DNA of 64,000 nt from Flaveria trinervia (lineage: Eukaryota > Streptophyta > Magnoliopsida > Asterales > Asteraceae): contig CM046442.1 of NCBI GenBank assembly GCA_025506515.1, positions 105,436,617 through 105,500,616 on the forward strand, written 5' to 3'. Position numbers and translations under genes: made by a program. Positions 24,225 through 35,601 of the stretch are shown piece after piece. Numbering within the stretch: position 1 is the first letter of the stretch; each line of letters starts with the position of its first letter. The notes under the pieces are model-generated. The model searched no databases and was not told the DNA's origin. It worked only from the letters and a program-made list of their open reading frames with translations.

Positions 24225-24716
24225 GTGATGATGAAAGTAATGAATGAAATGATGTATGAATGGAAGTATGAACAGAAGAATGACGAAGAAATAATTATAT
24301 TATCTGTATGTACGTACGATGTATGATCACAAACGAATGTAAAGTATAATATGATTTTGAGAGAAAGAATGGTTTTACGAATGAAAAGTATGTTTTCTTA
24401 TAAAACTAGAACTCACTCAGCAACACTGACTTTTATGTGTTTCCAGTTGGCAGGTAATGTTGCTGAGGATGGCACGAGGCAGCTGCTCAGCTTTTATGGA
24501 TGGCATCCATTTATATAAAGCTTTTGTGATGTAATACAACAATGTAATTTTGTAACCGAAAAACGATGCATTATTTAGCAAAAGTTTTTTTGATGAAATG
24601 AAATGCCATTTTTGAATGTTTCCGCTGTGAATGTTTATTTAAAATAACTGTAAATGTATATTTTATGTGCAATGGTTGACTAGCTATAAGCGTCCCGGAA
24701 ACGGGGCCTTACAAGT

Positions 24717-24728
24717 TGGTATCAGAGC
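24717..24728 (+). other. tRNA-Met primer-binding site of the gypsy element
   Basis: TGGTATCAGAGC lies 3 nt after the 5' LTR end and matches the tRNA-Met site exactly. Confidence 0.88.
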
Positions 24729-25065
24729 CAAAGTTTAAGTGAAGTGGGTAAATTTTCAAAATAAACCTTAACTTAAACTGAGAATGGGACGAAAGGGAAA
24801 GGGATGCCAATCTGAGTAGCTGCGTGCCATGAGGTATTTTCATAAAGATAACTGGTTTTATGTGCACATGGTATGTGGTTATGTGTTGTATGTAGATTTA
24901 AATACTGATGTAGTCAGGACAGGTAATGCTTGGGGTATGAAGAGTAAAGTAAGTGGCTAATTATAACTGGCCACTGTAATTAGGGACTTACTATACTTGC
25001 CATAAACTGAACCGTTTCTTTGAATGACCGTATTAGTGTTTAACTCTTTCAGTGTGAGTTGGAGG

Positions 25066-26326
25066 ATGACTGGTGGTAGATCATCTAAAGCATCGCATGG
25101 TGGAGGACATGGTGCTGAACCACGGGTTACGAGAGGAAGGCCTAGGGCCGAAAAGATGGTTCATGAAGAACCAGAAACCCCTCATCCGGAGGGCGGAGAT
25201 GAGAGTGCTAACCAGAGAGCCTTAGTGAAGGAGGCAGTTGTGGAGGAAGTGCATCAAGTCATGCAGACAATCCTATCGTCTGTGGTGACCGAAATGATAA
25301 AGGCAGTTAGAGAAGGGGAGAGAAGGGAAGAGTAGACCTACGGGAGAAAGAAGACAACCCGAGACTAAGACGGTTCCGTCTGATGACAAAGAAGAGGAAG
25401 AAGCGGAGCCTGTGCAGGAGGCGGTACGAGGCTGTAACTACGGGGTGCTTATGAGATGCAAACCCCCTACTTTTGATGGTAACGACACTGCTGCTGCTGC
25501 TCACCGGTGGGTGAGAGAAATAGAGGCTGTACTTGATATCAGTGAGTGCCGAGAGGACCAGAAAGTTAAGTTCGCTACCCATTCTTTTGTGGACTCGGCT
25601 CTGTGTTGGTGGGACAATATAGTCCAAGCTGAGAGTAGTCGGGCGATCGGGAGAATGAGATGGTCGGAGTTGAAGAAGTTGGTGATCGAGGAGTTTTGTC
25701 CTCACCGGGAAATGGACAAGGTTGAGAGGGAGTTTCTACAACTGGAGGCGGGAACGATGACACACCAGCAGTACACCACAAAGTTCAACGAAATGGCATG
25801 CCTGGTGCCGGATCAGGTGACACCTCTGTCTCGAAAGATCAAGAGGTACATTCAGGGATTGCCAGCGGATATTCACAGGCACATGATTGCCGCCCGACCG
25901 AGCACGTTTAGGTCGGCGGTGGATTTGGCAGGAAAGTTATATGACGAAAGAGGTGTAGCGGTGGTGGCTGAAGGTAGTCGGAAGGGTGGAGGTGATAGAA
26001 ACTGGAATGGGAAGAGGTTTAGTCGGGGTGATGCCTCGACGGTAAAAAGAAGGCACGGGTGGACGACCGCCGTGTGGTCGCGTCGGGTGCGAGTACGAAG
26101 AAGTGTGGTAGGTGTGGGAGAGAGCATAGTGGGGAATGTAGGTTTGGGTCAAACTTGTGTTTTAATTGTGGAAAGTGGGGCACATGGCTAGGGACTGTCG
26201 TACGACCCGATGCTTTAACTGTGGTAAAGAGGGTCATATGAATAGGGATTGTAAGAAGCCAAGGCCGAGGGTTCCGGGGCGAAGAAAACTGGAGGTAAAG
26301 GACCAAGGGCGAGCGCTAGGGCATTC
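25066..26326 (+). pseudogene. gypsy gag polyprotein, frameshifted
   Basis: The likely start is ATG 25066 (MTGGRSSKASHGG), which fits chromovirus gag better than the upstream in-frame ATG at 25024. A TAG at 25333 ends the first frame. The core gag domain lies at 25412-26040 in another frame (CKPPTFDGND, then SALCWWDNIV). A further frame change near 26040 leads to zinc-knuckle sequence: CGRCGREH (about 26102) and CFNCGK (26158). An apparent 1-nt loss near 26170 moves the rest (CFNCGKEGHMNRDC, about 26213-26254) into the next frame. The product would coat element RNA in a cytoplasmic particle; this copy cannot encode it intact. Confidence 0.85.
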
Positions 26327-29300
26327 ATGATGACACAGGAGGAGGCTAGGACGGACCCTGACGTTGTGTCCGGTACGTTTCTGGTGAACCAAACTTTAGC
26401 TTCTGTGTTATTTGATTTGGGTGCCAGTAAAAGTTTTATTTCTGCTGCTTTCTATGCTAAGCTGCCTATTAGTAGTAGACATGTTGATGCGCCCTTTGAT
26501 GTAGAAACTGCCATAGGTATGTCTACCAGGATTTCTGAGATGATAGAGAACTGTGACGTGGAACTTGAGGGTCATAAGTTTCCTATTAGACCGCTTATGA
26601 TGACCTTAGGTGGGTTCGATTTGGTTCTTGGGATGGATTGGTTAGCAGACTTCAAGGCGAACATCATGTGTTGCAAGAAGATGATTCAGCTATCAGTGCC
26701 TGACGGGAGTTCGGTGACGGTTTATAGTGATCGGATCACGACAATTCTGAAAGTGATTTCGATGGCGGTGGCAGGAAAGTGTACGAGGCGTGGATGTAGC
26801 GCCTACTTGGCTTATGTAAAGGATGTAGACATGCCAACACCACAACTGTCTGATGTACCGGTTGTGTGTGACTTTCCAGACGTGTTCCCAGAAGACTTAC
26901 CAGGAGTGCCACCTGACAGAGAGATTGAATTTCAGATTGGTTTGATACCGGGTGCCCAACCTGTTGCCAAGGCACCGTATCGGTTAGCTCCGACGGAGAT
27001 GAAGGAGCTGATGGAGCAGTTGCAAGAGCTGCTTGATAAGGGGTTCATCAGACCGAGTATCTCTCCTTGGGGTGCTCCGGTCTTGTTTGTGAAGAAGAAA
27101 GACGGTAGTATGAGGATGTGTATTGACTACCGTGAGCTGAATAAGTTGACAGTGAAGAATCGGTACCCCTTACCAAGAATTTATGATCTGTTTGATCAGC
27201 TCCAGAGTGTCAGTTGGTTTTCAAGGATAGACCTTCGATCTGGTTATCATCAGTTGAAGGTGAGGGAGCGGGATGTTCCAAAAACAGCTTTCCGTATGCG
27301 TTATGGTCACTACGAGTTCCTTGTAATGTCTTTTGGGTTGACCAATACGCCAGCTGCCTTTATGGATCTGATGAACCGTGTGTGTCGACCTATGTTGGAT
27401 AAATCAGTGATCGTGTTTATTGATGATATCCTGATTTATTCGAAGAGCGAGATTGGGCATACCGGTCACATTCGGGAGGTTCTGGAGACGTTGAGGAGGG
27501 AGAAGTTGTATGCAAAATTCTCCAAGTGCATGTTGTGTTTGCGCGAAGTTTAGTTCTTGGGTCATGTGGGAAACCATGACGGGATTATGGTGGATCCAAC
27601 AAAGGTGGAGGCAGTGATGCAATGGAAGTCCCCAAAGACGCCATCCGAGATTCGTAGTTTCTTGGGTTTGGCGGGCTACTATAGGAGATTTATTCAGGAC
27701 TTCTCTAAGATCGTTTTTCCACTAACCAAGTTGACCCGAAAAGATGTGAAGTTCGTATAGGTCAAGCTCAAGAGAAGGCGTTTGAAGAATTGAAGGCGAG
27801 GTTGACTCAAGCTCCTGTTCTGTCATTACCTGATGGGAGCGAATATCTAGTGGTTTATTCTGATGCTTCCTACTCGGGTTTGGGGTGCGTGTTAATGCAG
27901 AGAGTGAGGGTTATAGCCTATGCATCCCAACAGTTGAAGGTTCATGAGGTCAACTACCCTACTCATGACTTGGAGCTGGCAGCCGTGGTCTTTGCATTAA
28001 AGATTTGGAGGCACTATCTGTACGGGGCGAAGTGCACCATTTTCACTGACCACAAGAGCTTGAAGTACTTCTTCAACCAAAAAGATCTGAACTTGAAGCA
28101 AAGGAGGTGGTTGGAGCTTCTAAAGGATTATGATTGTGAGATCCATTACCATCCGGGCAAAGCCAACGTGGTGGCGGATGCCTTTAGCCGAAAGAGAGAC
28201 CCGAACCGATTCGGGTGAAAGCATATCAGCTGATCATGACCTCTGATGTGATGAAGCAAGTCAAAGAGTTTCAAGATAAGGCATTGAAAGAAGACCATCA
28301 TAACTATGAGAGAATGAGAGGTCTGGTCGCAGAATTGGGTGAAAACACATTTGGTGTTAGAACTCGATTTGGGAGAACGTGGGTTCCTCCTTTTGGGAAT
28401 CTACGGGTGAAGATTATGGGTGAAGCTCATAAGACTCGATACTCTATTCATCCCGGTGCTACGAAAATGTATCAAGATATGAAGAAAGATTATTGGTGGC
28501 CGGGTATGAAGCGCGATATGGTGGGGTATGTGAGTAAGTGCCTTACTTGTTTACAAGTGAAGGCCGAGCATCAAAAGCCGTATGGGAAGATCCAACCTTT
28601 GGATATACCGGAATGGAAGTGGGAGCACATCACCATGGATTTCATTATGAAGCTGCCACGTACTCCGAAAGGGTACGATGCCATATGGGTGATTGTGGAC
28701 CGTCTGACGAAGAGTGCTCACTTCCTACCGATTCGCGAGACATATTCATCTGAGAGGTTGGCTGATCTGTTCATCATGGAGGTTGTAACTCGTCATGGTG
28801 TGCCGGTGTCTATTGTGTCCGATCGTGACACCCGGTTTACATCTAAATTCTGGAAGAAATTCCATGACGTAATGGGGACGAGGTTACACATTAGCATGGC
28901 TTATCATCCCTAAACTGATGGTCAGTTAGAGAGGACCATTCAGACGTTGGAGGACATGCTTCGGGCATGTGTGATTGATTTTGGTAGGAGTTGGGATGAC
29001 CACCTATCGTTAGCCGAATTCTCGTACAACAATAGTTATCATGCTAGCATTGGTATGCCACCTTACGAGATGCTATACGGTAGGAGATGCAGAACACCCG
29101 TCTGTTGGGTTGATATTGGTCAAAAAGAGTTAGGGAGCGTCAAGGTAATCGAGGCTACCACTGAGAAGCTTGAGAAGATCAAGGCCTTCATGAAGCCAGC
29201 CAAAGATAGACAGAAGTCTTATGCCAATAAACGACGCACACCGATTGAGTTCCAGGTGGGTGACCGGGTTATCTTGAAGGTCTCACCTTGTAAAGGTATC

Positions 29301-29678
29301 ATTCGTTTCCGAAAGCGGGGCAAGTTGAGCCCGAGATACATATGCCCTTTCCGAATCATTGCTCGAGTAGGAGAGGTAGCCTATAGATTAGAGTTACCCG
29401 ATGAGTTAAGTCGAATTCACCCGACATTCCATGTATCTCATCTGAGAAAGTGCTTAGCTGATGAAGGCATGATTGTTCCACTGAAGGATATCGAAGTAGA
29501 CGAACGGCTCAATTATGTGGAGCAACCGGTGGTAATCATAAATCGAAAGGAAAAGAGGCTGAGGAATAAAGTGGTTCCCCTTGTGCGTATACAGTGGAAG
29601 CACATGAAGGGATCCGAGTCTACGTGGGAGACTAAAGAAGAGATGAGACAACATTACCCACAATTCTTTAAGGAATAA
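26327..29678 (+). pseudogene. gypsy pol: protease, RT, RNase H, integrase, chromodomain-like end
   Basis: Protease (26327-26800) reads VLFDLGASKSF, with Leu where Ser/Thr of the catalytic D[ST]G is expected. RT (about 26900-27550) keeps KKKDGSMRMCIDYRELNK and FIDDIL. RNase H (27790-28218) has VVYSDASYSGLG and ends HPGKANVVADAFSRK. Integrase (28215-29678) has the H-H-C-C zinc site, acidic residues in MDFIMKL, VSDRDTRFTS and QLERTIQTLEDML, a GKLSPRY segment and a chromodomain-like tail. Breaks: stop 27551, frame change at about 27758, stop/frame change at 28218, stop 28911. The stops at 27551 (GTTTAG for an expected CAG) and 28911 (TAA for CAA) are simple C-to-T changes. Confidence 0.92.
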
Positions 29679-29703
29679 CAGGTTTCAAGGATGAAACCTA
29701 TTT

Positions 29704-29711
29704 AAGGGGGG
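29704..29711 (+). other. polypurine tract of the gypsy element
   Basis: AAGGGGGG lies 6 nt before the 3' LTR start at 29718. Confidence 0.8.
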
Positions 29712-29717
29712 TGCACT

Positions 29718-32052
29718 TGTAACACCCGATATTTTAAAGTCAAAGAAAGAGAAGAGTAAAGCGAAGGAAAAAGAAAGAAATTCTATTTAACCCAACATGA
29801 AGGGTTAAACATGTAAAAATACAAGATTTACTTTTTATGTTGTACAAAAGTTGCATGGCCGCCCATGCCATGCCACTTTTCACTTTTGAGTTTGGATTTT
29901 AGAGAGAGAAAGAGCAGAGCTTGGGTTTGAAGAAGAACAAGAAGAAATAATTAGAATTCAAGTAAGAATTCATGCTTTTATGGTGTTCTTGACTACATGT
30001 CCTCGGGTTTATGCTTATGTGTGTGTTTGTATGTGTTCGGGTATGTTTTTAATGGGTTTCTAGGAGGTTGAATTCAATTTGCAAATAGTTTGGAAGAAGC
30101 CATACTCAAGAGCTGCAAAGGTGAGTTCTATGACCCCTCTTTTACTGGTTTTCAACTGATTTTGGGGCTGGAAATGCATGAATGTATGTTTTTATTAAAC
30201 TGGGTTTCGGACCCGTATGCTTGAATGTGTGTATGATGTGATTTGTGACTATGTTCATGCTTGTTGATGTATGATTGTGTTTCTAAGGCTTAGAGGGTAA
30301 GATTTAAGCTTAGAACATGATGAATGGTGCATGGAAATCGAATATGATGTTTTAGGCTCACATGTTAAGTTTTTAAATCTGCCAAGTGTTTGGAAGTCAA
30401 TGCAGATGGAAAAGGTTAATGCGGATGAACATTAACCATTGAGTAAGCCAATGCGGATGAAGTCAAATGCGGATGAAGTCAATGCGGATGAACATTGACT
30501 AAGTGTATGAAATGCGGATGAGCATTTGACTAAGTCTGGGAAATACGGATGAAGTATGTCAATGCGGATGAGCATTTGACTAAGTATATGAAATGCGGAT
30601 GAGTAAGTCAAATGCAGATGACAAATGCGGATGAATAAGTCAGATGCGGATGACAAATGCGGATGAGTAAGTCTGATGCGGATGACAAATGCGGATGAAG
30701 TATGTCAATGCGGATGAGCATTTGACTAAGTATATGAAATGCGGATGAGTAAGTCAAATGCGGATGAAGCAATTCAAATGCGGATGAAGCAAATCAAATG
30801 CGGATGAACAATAGGGTCAATGCGGATGAACACGTAGAATAATTCGGACTTTTTGGGAGAAAAAGGAGTAATGTAGGCTTTGACCTAGGAGATTCCCGGA
30901 GGTTATGTAAGTTGACTTTTAGGGTCATAGATGGTATGATGGGCATGTAATGATATGTGATTGATGCTTATGCATGATGATGATGATGATGATGATGTTG
31001 CATGGTTATACATGATGTATGTTATGTATGTATGATGCCTGCATGATGATGACTCAATGATATGTTTATGTTCCTTATGATGATGTATGTTTATCTTTCC
31101 TGTGACTTTACGTGTTATGATAATGAATGGACGAAGTATTATGTAACGTAAAGTGAAAGATAATGAAAGAGGAACATGATGATGAATGCATGCATTAATG
31201 AATGAATGAATAAATGAATGAATGTAAGAAAGGCTTGCAAGCAAATGTACGGAGGTGCACACCCATTATAGGTGTTAGCTCAATGGTGTGCGGGTTAGCT
31301 ACCCCAAAGGATGCACATTGGGGTCTTTCTTTGTGATTGACCATATGGATGAACCATTGAAGCGTGCCTTAGGTACTGTGACCACTTGGTGCTGGGCACC
31401 ACCGATGAAGGTCTTTTATAGGCTTAGGTCCAGTATCATGAGCATGAAGGGAATAGCATATGACAATGGTATACCTGAACTTTATCTTAGGTACTGTGAC
31501 CACTTGGTGCCGGGCACCACCGATGAAGGTCTTTTATAGGCTTAGGCACAGTAAAGTTCATGGTGATGATGAAAGTAATGAATGAAATGATGTATGAATG
31601 GAAGTATGAACGGAAGAATGACGAAGAAAATAATTATATTATCTGTATGTACGTACGATGTATGATCACGAACGAATGTAAAGTATAATATGATTTTGAG
31701 AGAAAGAATGGTTTTACGAATGAAAAGTATGTTTTATTATAAAACTAGAACTCACTCAGCAACACTGACTTTTATGTGTTTCTAGTTGGCAGGTAATGTT
31801 GCTGAGAATAGCACGAGGCAGCTACTCAGCTCTTTTGGATGGCATCCATTTATATAAAGCTTTTGTGATGTAATACAACAATGTAATTTTGTAACCGACA
31901 AACGATGCATTATTTTGCAAAAGTTTATATGATGAAATGAAATGCCATTTTTGAATGTTTCCGCTGCAAATGTTTATTTAAAATAACTGTAAATGTATGT
32001 TTTATGTGCAATGGTTGACCAACTGTAAACATCCAGGAAACGGGGCCTTACA
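29718..32052 (+). repeat. 3' LTR of the gypsy element
   Basis: This LTR is 2335 bp, begins TGTAACACCCG and ends GGGGCCTTACA. It carries the same minisatellite (30390-30835) and tandem duplication (31367 and 31485) as the 5' LTR, with differences in copy number and small indels. Confidence 0.92.
30390..30835. repeat. ATGCGGATGA minisatellite, 3' LTR copy
   Basis: By eye there are about 18 exact ATGCGGATGA copies, against about 16 in the 5' LTR. The order of spacer words is shared but some units are missing or extra, so the array has changed since the LTRs were identical. Confidence 0.88.
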
Positions 32053-32815
32053 TGACTGAGCAAAAAAAAACATGTAGATGCTTCTTATGAGGAATATGAT
32101 AAGCAGTGTATTGAATTGGCTAAGTCCTAGAGTATCGTGACTCAACCACAAAATAATATTGAGTATTTCTAGAGCTCAATCTTTGTGCTAAGTCACATTA
32201 CCAATTTAAATATTTCTAAAATGTCAAAAACAAGATTAGGTTTAAATGCAGTACGTCCTCCTATGAGTGGTAACTACACATCGATGCCTGACCAAGATGA
32301 TATCACTAGTTATGTTTACACTTTGTCGAATGTTGAGAATCCAGTTAGTGACATTGATTCTCAAAATTTAAGTTTTGATGGTGGTGATGTCAAGTCGGAG
32401 TGTGTTAATGATAAAAACTGACATGTATAGTGATAAGTTTGAGAGTATTAACCTTATGAATAGTGAGCAGTCTGAGTGTGTATACCAAGGCCAAACTGAG
32501 GAGAATGTGGAGTTTGTAAGACATGAACCTAAAGTTGTTGTGATTAAGGAGGTAGACATTTCTGATGAGACAAGAGTTTAGAAAATTACAGATATCATTT
32601 GTGATAACTATATTACGACTGAACCTGATGTCATGATCTTTTATACTATAAAAGGATGTGATAACTTATTTTTTGGTGAAAATTTCCCTTGTCAAATTGA
32701 GAAAATCTTCCATGAAAAGATGGTTAACACTAAACAAAAGAAAATTATTCAAGGTTTAAAAACAATAAAATTTCTCAAAGAAGGGTCAAAGTATGATAGT
32801 TAGACTATTTTAAAA
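32053..32815 (+). pseudogene. old Ty1/copia remnant, third piece
   Basis: This continues 21868-22371 across the gypsy insertion. A frame at 32185-32421 and its neighbour to 32581 read acidic, Ser/Asp/Glu-rich protein (SVKSECV-like and VVVIKEVDISDETRV segments), as expected for the region between gag and protease in large Copia elements. Further degenerate frames run to about 32815. No protease, integrase or RT follows. Confidence 0.45.
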
Positions 32816-34225
32816 GATGAAATGATTTTATAAAATACAAATAATAAAAACCAATGATTATTCATAGACATTGAAGGTTTAGGGTCATAATAATGGAAGT
32901 TCTTATATATCCACATCTCATCCATAAAGAATACCGTATCAACAAGAGGATGTTGATTTTTCGGTATGTTTTTATCGCATCCATCCAAAGACCGAAATGA
33001 GTTGGGTTTCTCCATCTTACTAGTTTGATTATGTGTGAAAGTGTAGCCAAGGAAGGCCATTAGTTAATAGTGGTTGCTCTATTACACATGATGGAGATAG
33101 AAGTTTTTATGTATAATGATCAATCCATGAAGACTTTATGATGTTGGCCAGTTATATCTGATCAATTTTATATGTTTTTTGGAATATGTTACAAACAAAA
33201 TTATATTTCCAAGTAAATTGCACATGGAAACATGAACTTTCAAGGTTCGCAAATAAAAATGGGAGATAAATCAAAACAATTAAAAATCTTTGTTTCATTG
33301 CATACTGAAAAACATTTTCAGAAAATTTTCACGGGAGTTTTATTTATTTTTAGTGTTTTACCTTTATCTTTGATAAAACAAAATAAAAAAATTCAAATTG
33401 AATTTTCATGCTATAAAAATAGAGGAATATACGTTGGTTGATATACAGTCACAATAAAAGTAAGTATGTTATAAAGATAAAAATAATTTATATACTTGTG
33501 TTGTTGCATGAATGACTTGGAAAGAAATGATCATTAGATACATTTTAAAAAATGATAGAAAGTTAGATTTTGTACATACATGAAGATTGAAATGAATCAT
33601 ACCAGAAGATATTATTTGTTTACTATCAGTAGTTCATTGCCTGTGAATGATATGTTTAATAGTGTGAAAATTAAATAATCATTTAACATGTGATGTTAAT
33701 CCATATCGAAGTATGTGTGTGTACATAAAAAATTCTAGTAGAGAATGTAAGGTGAATCTTGATTATGCCATAAGATCATCATGGAGGTGTCATTAGCACG
33801 ATTTATTAAATGATTCATGCATATGCCCCGGAAAGTGGAGAATTGAATTTCAATTCAAGATAGAACTTTTCTCTTTTGCTAAGCAAAGAACAAAAGTTTC
33901 TGTCTTCCATTACATAAATGATGTTACATTCATTTAGATCATTATCGATTCTAAATCCATTTGGGTTACATTTTTAATGTGGTTTAGTTGATTTTTCATC
34001 ACTATGAGGATTGGTACAAGTCTAGTTATACCTTGCATGTCTTGAAGATAGATATTAGATATTTTTATGATATTATTAACTTTAATCATGGGGAGTACAA
34101 TCTAAAAGCTAATTATAAAATTTAGGCAGAGTTATTATAGGTCTCGATATGAGAAAGGAAGTGTGAATGTCATGCTTACTTTGACCTGATCCTAATTGTA
34201 TAAAGTCATAATATAATGTTAAAGA
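32816..34225. other. AT-rich sequence, nothing recognised
   Basis: Short open frames (for example reverse-strand 33060-32800) show no known motif. I see no terminal repeats. Confidence 0.5.
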
Positions 34226-34785
34226 TGTAACACCCTCAAAATCCAAGGCAAAATTTTACCTAGAGACATGTGAACAAACTGGAATCTTAGTAATTACTTA
34301 CTCTAAACGATGTCTATATGTGTTTTCAAAACAACCATTTAAGTTTAACACTTAAGCGTTTTGGAAGCATACATTAAAGTAATCAAAACCATTTATGTGA
34401 AAAGTAAATGCGCAAAACATGTACCCAAACTAATTGTTAATATAAGACATTAATGTTATGAAAACGTTTTTATGATGTTTGACCAAAGCTATGCTCCTAT
34501 ATGCACCTAGAAGTTTAATGACATGAGAAAGATAAACTAAAGTGTCAACATAGGATTGGTAAGTTCATGAATTTGTATGTAAGGAAAACAAAACGTAAAT
34601 AACGTGTACTGAAATAGATAGCAAATCTATAACAAAAGCATAGCAATAGTGTTTTCACGATCAAAGTTGACTGTATTCGTTTGTTTGCCTTCCATCACGA
34701 TTTACAGATTTGTGACAATGTGTTTATCATTTAGGGATGGAGTTTGTCAAGACTAATATTACTATCTAGTATTCCTGTTAATTTC
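34226..34785 (+). repeat. possible fragment of another gypsy-type LTR
   Basis: TGTAACACCCTCAAAATCC at 34226 resembles the start of plant gypsy LTRs. The sequence is cut at 34785 by the Copia element, and 46858-47461 is its continuation after removing the 12-kb insertion. No CA end, TSD or second copy was found. Confidence 0.35.
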
Positions 34786-35589
34786 TGCAGGACCGGTGAA
34801 GGGTGGTCACTTACAACACAACAACACAAAAAGGAGATTAACTAGACTAATCAAACAGTGAGACTGGATTAACCACAAGAGATGATACAAAGAACATAAG
34901 TAAATAAGAGACAGAACAAGATAGCAAATACACAACGAGATGGTTTTCAAGATTGTATTATATTGCCTTCTCAAGTTCTTTTACAAGTGTTACAAGGCAT
35001 AAAGGAAAGTTACAAGTACTTGAGATACATATACTACATCCTACAGCCAGGCATACTTTGAAGGCCAGCTGGATACAATTGACTAGACACAACACAAAAT
35101 CAATTCTAGAGTCAAAAGGCAGATTGCCTTTTGACTTGTGACTATGACATGCCATAGCTCACATCCTAATATATTACAAAAAGGATAAAGTACATAAAGT
35201 AGAAAGTTACAGACTCAAGACCTCAATGTACAGTTACTTAAAGCATGGACCTTTTCACCAACTCATGCAAGTTGGTGACTTTACAGAGTTGTAGTGGAAA
35301 GGGGTCCAGCTTTATGTAAAGTACATAAGATAAAGCATGTATACTAAAAGTCTTCGGAAGAAATCTGTATTCAAGTGTTGGCTTCGGAAGACTTTGTCTC
35401 TGAAGCTTCGGAAGACTTCATCTTTGGCTTCAAAAGATATTGGTCTTGGCTTTAGAAGATTTCACACATAGAATATTTCAGTTGCATGTGTGAAACTTCC
35501 GAAGCATTCTTCTTCAATGTACTTGTGCAGCATGCAGGAGACTTGAAGTGTTTGGTGTGTTGCATGAGCCTTAACATGTATTTTTTATA
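34786..35589 (-). repeat. 3' LTR of the 12-kb Copia element
   Basis: About 804 bp, starting TGCAGGACCGG on the forward strand. Its inner end reads TATA where the partner LTR has TTACA, so the terminal CA is mutated. It shares AACTTCCGAAGCATTCTTC and other TTCGGAAG-type words with the partner. Confidence 0.87.
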
Positions 35590-35601
35590 AACTCCCCCTA
35601 G
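35590..35601 (-). other. polypurine tract of the 12-kb Copia element
   Basis: On the reverse strand it reads TAGGGGGAGT next to the 3' LTR. Confidence 0.75.

Larger units (their letters stand above)
22372..24713 (+). repeat. 5' LTR of the gypsy element
   Basis: This LTR is 2342 bp, begins TGTAACACC and ends GGGGCCTTACA. It contains a minisatellite (23030-23500), a GAT microsatellite (about 23631-23650) and a 117-bp tandem duplication (from 24012). It is highly similar to 29718-32052, with small indels. Confidence 0.92.
22372..32052 (+). mobile_element. complete Ty3/gypsy chromovirus-type retrotransposon, coding region broken
   Basis: Layout is 5' LTR (22372-24713), tRNA-Met PBS (24717-24728), gag, protease-RT-RNase H-integrase, PPT (29704-29711) and 3' LTR (29718-32052). 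The flanks are TGACC (22367-22371) and TGACT (32053-32057), a 5-bp TSD with one change. Integrase lies after RNase H, as in gypsy elements, and ends in a chromodomain-like VQWKHMKGSESTWE-type segment, which suggests the Del/Tekay group. Several stops and frameshifts make it non-autonomous. It is inserted in the old Copia remnant. Confidence 0.92.

Noticed and set aside
25307..26306. Several reverse-strand frames across the gypsy gag
   Set aside because: They are antisense shadows of the GC-rich gag coding sequence.
32800..33060. Reverse-strand 86-residue frame as a host gene fragment
   Set aside because: It has aromatic-rich sequence but no motif I can name. It lies between TE remnants and a second frame overlaps it.
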